Shown one piece after another: positions 5,935 through 9,551 of a DNA stretch of 9,551 bases; within the stretch, counting starts at the first letter, position 1, and each line of letters begins with the position of its first letter. This DNA comes from DATDVL01 sp035290025 (lineage in GTDB: Archaea; Nanobdellota; Nanobdellia; SCGC-AAA011-G17; DATDVL01). The notes beneath the pieces are model-generated. The model was given only the letters and a program-made list of their open reading frames with translations, was not told where the DNA came from and ran no database searches. A program made the translations under genes and the position numbers. The DNA lies in NCBI GenBank assembly GCA_035290025.1, contig DATDVL010000063.1:1-9551 (forward strand), written 5' to 3'.

Positions 5935-6693
5935 ATGGTTGACATGCATGTGGGTCGTGCGAAGGTTCCTGATCCTGATGATTTTGAGAAGCAGTTTCCT
6001 ATGTCTGTTTTTGAGGCTATTCGTACGCGTCGTTCAATAAGGCGTTTTATTGAGGATAAGGAAGTTCCTGAGGCTATGTGGAAGAAGCTGATTGATGTTT
6101 GTCGTTGGGCTCCTTCTGCGTGTAATCGTCAGGGTTGGCGTTTTGTTGTTATGAAGGATAAGTCGCAGGTGGATCGTTTGGCAGAAGCGGGTTCAGTGTA
6201 TTATTTGAAGCGTTTGCCGTTGGCGATGTTGATGGTGTATGATAAGCGTACGGATAATGTGAAGTATCATGATCATTTGCAGTCTGCGTGTGCGGGTATT
6301 ATGAATATGTTTTTGGCTGCTCATGCTATGGGTTTGGGTATGGTGTGGTGTGATAATCTCCCTGCGAAGTCTGATATTCGTAAAATTTTCAATATTCCTT
6401 GGCATTATGATATTATTGCTTTGTTGGGTTTTGGTTTTTATGATAAGAACAATATGCCTCCTCCTCTTCCCCGTAAGAAGTCAGTTGATGAACTTTTTTC
6501 TTTTGATCGTTGGTCGTTGGTCGAGCCTGTTCCTAATCGTTTGGATATTAAGTTGCGTTTGAAAACGTTTTTCCGTTGGTGTTATCATGCTACGCCTATT
6601 TGGTTGAAGAAGTATTTGCATCCGTTTGCTAAGAAGTTTGAGAAGATTTTTGATCCGAAGGATATGAAGACGGATGTTAAGGAGATGAAATAA
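5935..6693 (+). CDS. Nitroreductase-family FMN oxidoreductase with C-terminal extension
   Basis: This is a 252-residue protein. The nitroreductase domain begins at FPMSVFEAIRTRRSIRRF (21-38), whose arginines contact FMN phosphate. It continues with APSACNRQGWRF (59-70) at the flavin site and AAHAMGLGMVWC (128-139), and ends near residue 190. About 60 extra residues follow (RWSLVEPVPNRL ... KKYLHPFAKKFEKIFD), basic and aromatic, which may be an amphipathic membrane or partner-binding tail. An N-terminal arm of some 22 residues precedes the usual start; an ATG at 5944 is an alternative. The gene follows GT2 by one base (TAA-C-ATG), so co-transcription is close to certain. Members of this family act on varied substrates with NAD(P)H and are also seen in glycan loci; the substrate here is unknown. 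Codon use matches GT2. Confidence 0.85.
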   Translation: MVDMHVGRAKVPDPDDFEKQFPMSVFEAIRTRRSIRRFIEDKEVPEAMWKKLIDVCRWAPSACNRQGWRFVVMKDKSQVDRLAEAGSVYYLKRLPLAMLMVYDKRTDNVKYHDHLQSACAGIMNMFLAAHAMGLGMVWCDNLPAKSDIRKIFNIPWHYDIIALLGFGFYDKNNMPPPLPRKKSVDELFSFDRWSLVEPVPNRLDIKLRLKTFFRWCYHATPIWLKKYLHPFAKKFEKIFDPKDMKTDVKEMK

Positions 6694-6721
6694 CTCCTTT
6701 TAAGTGGTTAAAATAGTAACG

Positions 6722-6731
6722 TTTATATATA
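6722..6731 (+). promoter_or_regulatory. TATA box for the 6751-7548 gene
   Basis: TTTATATATA lies about 24-25 bases before the ATG at 6751, with an A-rich stretch between. Its AT-alternating form resembles the toxin-antitoxin promoter rather than the TTTAAA boxes of the core genes. A TTTTAAG at 6698-6704 upstream is a possible second or abandoned box. Confidence 0.55.
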
Positions 6732-6750
6732 GTAAAACTAAAGCACATTT

Positions 6751-7548
6751 ATGTCTAAGGTGTCTATACGTGCTGATGATAGTCTTTCGCCGTTGCAAAA
6801 AGTACATTTTGCTTCTTTAAGGCCTACAAGCTATTCTAGAAAAAAATCTTTACAAGATATTGTATATGTTGATCTAGATGAAACACATGTGCCTCCAGGA
6901 AGAGAAGAAGATTGTACTGCTTATCATTTGTCATATGCTGGTGCTTTGGATGTGTTGCTTCGAGATAATGCTGATGTATTGCCTGCAGATAAAGTTGCAG
7001 AAGTATTCCTTACAGCGAATAAAAATATTTCTCTAATGCATACTGTTGTGAGGAATGCTGTTGTTTATCACCCTACATTGCCTCCTTTATTAGTTGCTGA
7101 TTCGCCTGCTGTCACTTTAGAACATGCTTATTTGGCTGAGGGAATAACGCCGCCAGAGATGCCAAAAGATTTAGTGGATGAATTGTATGCCACTGCCGAA
7201 AAAGAAAGTTCTCTTCCACTTGTTGATCGTAGTGTTGTAAGATGTGATGTTTTTAGCTGTTTGCCTGCCCATCGTAATATTGCTCCAAAAGAATTAGCTA
7301 ATGAAGTAGTTGGGCAATGGTTGTTTAAAGATAAAGTACGAGATTGGAGTTCTTATTTAGCCAGCTACTCTGGTAAATGTCCAATGGGGAACGATAGTAA
7401 GAGTTTAACCTTAGGTTTCTTGCATGAAGAAAGGCCTTATCCTTTTTTGCGCCAAATAAGATTTTCTTGCTTTTATGGAATTAGTGCTAACACGCAGGGT
7501 TTTATGGGGTTTTTGATGGGTAGAAAAAGACTTCGTAGTACTGCTTAG
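6751..7548 (+). CDS. Orphan protein C, unknown function
   Basis: This is a 265-residue soluble protein for which I recognise no family. It has five cysteines (in EEDCTAYH, VRCDVFSCLPAH, GKCPMGND and RFSCFYG), several histidines nearby, and a Gly/aromatic-rich end (CFYGISANTQGFMGFLMGRKR). The Cys/His pattern would allow a metal site but does not match a standard zinc finger. The helical middle (HLSYAGALDVLLRDN, KVAEVFLTANKNISL) has no membrane segment. The gene has its own TATA box and its own codon usage, with 12 AAA to 2 AAG lysines and AGA, GAA and TTA common. It separates the nitroreductase from the heparinase-like gene and is followed directly by promoter copy R4. It therefore appears to be an insertion between two glycan genes. 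A real gene by length, promoter and start; function open. Confidence 0.6.
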   Translation: MSKVSIRADDSLSPLQKVHFASLRPTSYSRKKSLQDIVYVDLDETHVPPGREEDCTAYHLSYAGALDVLLRDNADVLPADKVAEVFLTANKNISLMHTVVRNAVVYHPTLPPLLVADSPAVTLEHAYLAEGITPPEMPKDLVDELYATAEKESSLPLVDRSVVRCDVFSCLPAHRNIAPKELANEVVGQWLFKDKVRDWSSYLASYSGKCPMGNDSKSLTLGFLHEERPYPFLRQIRFSCFYGISANTQGFMGFLMGRKRLRSTA

Positions 7549-7568
7549 TCTGCTCGGTAGTCTTTCTC

Positions 7569-7586
7569 GTTCATTAGTCTTTTAAA
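7569..7586 (+). promoter_or_regulatory. Promoter copy R4 before the heparinase-like gene
   Basis: These 18 bases, ending in TCTTTTAAA, are identical to 3759-3776 in front of the first paralog. The TATA centre at 7583 is 24 bases from the GTG at 7607 and 36 from the ATG at 7619. GGTGGGG at 7606-7612 could serve as a weak ribosome binding site for the ATG. Confidence 0.6.
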
Positions 7587-7606
7587 GGGTTTTTTACGGT
7601 TTGTTG

Positions 7607-9211
7607 GTGGGGTTCGTAATGACTAAAGATATGTATCTTGATGTGGTATTGGCGGAGATGCCTCGTTTGCTGGGTTTGATAGATCGTAATCCTTTGTCGA
7701 AAACGTTTGGTTGTGCTGATCGTCAGTTTTGGTTGTATCGTACGGTTGATTTTGCAGGTGCTCGTTATCAGGAGGCTTGTTTGACCTTAGCATTGTTGTA
7801 CCAGTTGAAAGAAGTGCGTAACCCGTATTATCATAATCCTCAGGTGTTGTCGTGGATAAAAGCTATGCTTGATTTCTGGTCGTCTTTGGTGAGGTCTGAT
7901 GGTTCTGTTGATGAGTGGTATCCTTTTGAGCATTCTTTTGTTGCTACTGCTTTTTCTTTGGCTGCGGTTACGGAGGTGGTATTGTTGCTTCCGGAGTTGC
8001 AGTCTTCTCAATTGTTGAAGAAGGTTAAGCTTGTGGGTAGTTTTTTGTTAGGTAGGACGGAGTTGCGGGTGCAGAATCAGTTGACAGGTGCTTTGTTGGC
8101 GTTGTATAATGTTTTTTTGTTGACGAATGATAGTAAGTTTGAGTCTGCTGTTTTTCGTAAAGTTGCTCGTTTGGAAAAGTTGCAGTCTGTTGAGGGTTGG
8201 TTTTCTGAGTATGGTGGTGCTGATGTTGGTTATTTGTCATTGGCTGTTGATTATCTTGCGAAGTTGTATTGGAAGTCTCGTGATATGAATGTGCTAGTTA
8301 TGGCGCAGAAGGCTTGTCAGTTTTTGTGGCGAGTCATGCCTCCGGTTGCTGTTCAGGGTGGTGATGTTGGTTCTCGTAATACAGAATATCTTATTCCTTC
8401 TGGTTTTGAGTTGTTGCCAGGGCGAGAGGCTGATGCGTTGTCGGGTTTTGTTCGTGAGCAGTTGTCGGGTTTGGTAAATCCTTCTTCGTTAGATGATCGT
8501 TATCTTGCGTATAATTTGTATACCTATGTACAGGCGTTTGTGCATGCGAAGAAGAAATTGTCTGTTATGAAACATAGTCTTGAGCCTGTTGTTCTTCCTG
8601 ATGCGGGTTGGTTGGTCATGCGTGATCCTTTTGTCGTGGTGAATGGTAAGAAGGGTGGTGCTTTCCGTGCTGTTCTTGGTGAGACGATTATTGCTGATGG
8701 TGGTGTGCAGGTGTTGACGAAGCATCATGCTTATTTTTCTGGTGTGATGCATGCTAGTTCTTGTCAATTATTACCGCATCGGGTTATTGCTGAGGGTAGG
8801 TTATGCAAGATAACTAATCAGCGTTTGTCTCCATTGAAGATGGTGGGTTCGCGATTGTTTCAGTTAACGTTGGGTTGTTATTCTTTGTTGAGTAGGGTAG
8901 TAAAGAATGTTTTGCGTGACGTGGTCATTAAGAGTGATAAGAAGAGTGCTATTCGTTTTGTTCGTGATGTTGTTATTAATAATGGTTTGACTGTTACCGA
9001 TGTAATAGTGAACGTTCCTCCTAGTAAAATTTTATTGGGTATGAAGGCTTCGTATAATATGGTTCCTTCTTCTAAGTACTTCCACCCGTTGGAATTGGCT
9101 TCTCAGCCGTTTGAGTTGTTAGTTAGAGAGCGTTCAACGGTGAAGATTATTCGTCGTTTTGATAATGTAGGTAAGTCGTTGCCCGTGGAAGTGCAGGTTA
9201 CGCGTAAGTAA
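7607..9211 (+). CDS. Heparinase II/III-like protein (alpha/alpha toroid plus beta-sandwich), probable glycan-acting enzyme
   Basis: This is a 534-residue protein from the GTG at 7607, chosen by TATA spacing, or 530 from the ATG at 7619; numbers below count from that ATG. Residues 1-315 are helical repeats with conserved aromatic/acidic patches, RSDGSVDEWYPFEHSF (92-107) and GSRNTEYLIPSG (251-262), as in the toroid of polysaccharide lyase-like proteins. Residues from about 323 on are strand-rich (GWLVMRDPFVVVNGKKGGAFR ... VEVQVTRK), the beta-sandwich that packs on the toroid in heparinase II/III relatives. There is no signal peptide, so the protein should be cytosolic, unlike secreted lyases. 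It may cleave, epimerise or check a glycan intermediate made by the neighbouring glycosyltransferases. The catalytic residues are not certain. The composition is T+G-rich like GT2. The 3' end overlaps the convergent gene by 14 bases. Confidence 0.6.
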   Translation: MGFVMTKDMYLDVVLAEMPRLLGLIDRNPLSKTFGCADRQFWLYRTVDFAGARYQEACLTLALLYQLKEVRNPYYHNPQVLSWIKAMLDFWSSLVRSDGSVDEWYPFEHSFVATAFSLAAVTEVVLLLPELQSSQLLKKVKLVGSFLLGRTELRVQNQLTGALLALYNVFLLTNDSKFESAVFRKVARLEKLQSVEGWFSEYGGADVGYLSLAVDYLAKLYWKSRDMNVLVMAQKACQFLWRVMPPVAVQGGDVGSRNTEYLIPSGFELLPGREADALSGFVREQLSGLVNPSSLDDRYLAYNLYTYVQAFVHAKKKLSVMKHSLEPVVLPDAGWLVMRDPFVVVNGKKGGAFRAVLGETIIADGGVQVLTKHHAYFSGVMHASSCQLLPHRVIAEGRLCKITNQRLSPLKMVGSRLFQLTLGCYSLLSRVVKNVLRDVVIKSDKKSAIRFVRDVVINNGLTVTDVIVNVPPSKILLGMKASYNMVPSSKYFHPLELASQPFELLVRERSTVKIIRRFDNVGKSLPVEVQVTRK

Positions 9212-9551
9212 GTTGTAGTATTTGTGGTGTTTTTCTGAGCCATTGTTCAAAGTTTGTGGGTGTATTTGCTTGTAGTGCTTGTCTCATTTTTGCTTGGAAT
9301 AATCCTTCTAGTGTTTCTGATGGTTTATCTGTTCCTTCTGAATCGTTTATTTTTTGTTCGTAGCCTCCTTCTTCAAGCGTTGTTATAAGGTTTTTTTCTG
9401 GTGTTGCTATTGCGGGTGGTAAAGTATAAACAAATGTGGTGACTCGTTTTTCGTTGGTCCATCCTTGATAAGTCCCTGGGTGTGAATGGGTTTGGTTGTC
9501 TCCTAGGTGGTCGAGATATCGTCCTGGGAGTTGTGTTGCTAGGTGAAGAGT
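9198..9551 (-). CDS. C-terminal fragment of an unrecognised protein (N-terminus beyond window end)
   Basis: An uninterrupted minus-strand frame of 117 residues runs from the window edge to TAA (complement of 9198-9200). It reads THLATQLPGRYLDHLGDNQT at the edge, then TNEKRVTTFVYTLPPAIATP, then an acidic helical section, and ends FEQWLRKTPQILQLTYA. It has the A/C-rich codons expected for a real minus-strand gene here, and it ends 14 bases inside the convergent heparinase-like gene, as the other convergent pairs do. No family is recognised and no start is visible. It looks soluble. The protein may belong to the same locus or to the next transcription unit; the missing N-terminus would be needed for a call. 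Confidence 0.6.
   Translation of the reverse strand, partial: TLHLATQLPGRYLDHLGDNQTHSHPGTYQGWTNEKRVTTFVYTLPPAIATPEKNLITTLEEGGYEQKINDSEGTDKPSETLEGLFQAKMRQALQANTPTNFEQWLRKTPQILQLTYA

Noticed and set aside
5142..5949. Long open frames on the minus strand inside the GT2 gene (5142-5450, 5538-5945, 5662-5949)
   Set aside because: They read as Thr/Gln/Asn/His-rich low-complexity proteins, which is the antisense image of T+G-rich codons; they have no motif and lie fully opposite a well-supported glycosyltransferase.

Overview
The window looks like a piece of a small, compact archaeal chromosome, most likely DPANN-type (a Woesearchaeota/Pacearchaeota-like lineage is my guess; the sequence alone does not fix the phylum). 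The reasons are: the tail of a diphthine--ammonia ligase (Dph6, an archaeal/eukaryotic enzyme); an archaeal-type RelE toxin with its small antitoxin; TATA boxes (TTTAAA, TATAAA, TATATA) about 24-28 bases before start codons with almost no leader; one-base gaps between co-transcribed genes; and convergent genes overlapping at their 3' ends. No gene-free stretch reaches 300 bases. I see no rRNA, tRNA, CRISPR array or insertion sequence.

Layout. 2-295 (+): C-terminal end of dph6. 316-954 (+): HExxH metallopeptidase-like orphan. 946-1332 (-): membrane-anchored extracytoplasmic protein. 1374-1721 (-): unrecognised small protein. 1815-3185 (+): GT-C-type integral membrane glycosyltransferase. 3170-3662 (-): RelB-like antitoxin followed by RelE toxin, with a palindromic promoter region. 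3799-4365 and 4414-4947 (+): tandem, divergent paralogs of unknown function, separated and flanked by copies of one promoter element. 5001-5933 and 5935-6693 (+): GT2 polyprenyl-phosphate-type glycosyltransferase and nitroreductase, with a one-base gap. 6751-7548 (+): orphan protein. 7607-9211 (+): heparinase II/III-like (alpha/alpha toroid plus beta-sandwich) protein. 9198-9551 (-): C-terminal end of an unrecognised protein that runs off the window.

How the genes may work together. The GT-C enzyme, the lipid-carrier GT2 enzyme, the nitroreductase and the heparinase-like protein resemble parts of a surface-glycan locus. In this reading GT2 makes a lipid-linked sugar, the GT-C enzyme uses lipid-linked donors on the outer face, and the nitroreductase and heparinase-like protein modify or trim glycan. 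This is inferred from families and neighbourhood. The locus is interrupted by a toxin-antitoxin pair and by orphan genes.

Two compositional classes overlap. The + strand is strongly T+G-rich both where genes lie on + and where they lie on -, so the bias belongs to the DNA strand rather than the coding direction. Several orphan + strand genes (3799-4365 and 6751-7548 most clearly, 316-954 and 4414-4947 less so) escape this bias and use AAA/TTA-type codons. Together with the repeated promoter elements at their borders, this suggests recently arrived or mobile cassettes, which is the most interesting signal here.
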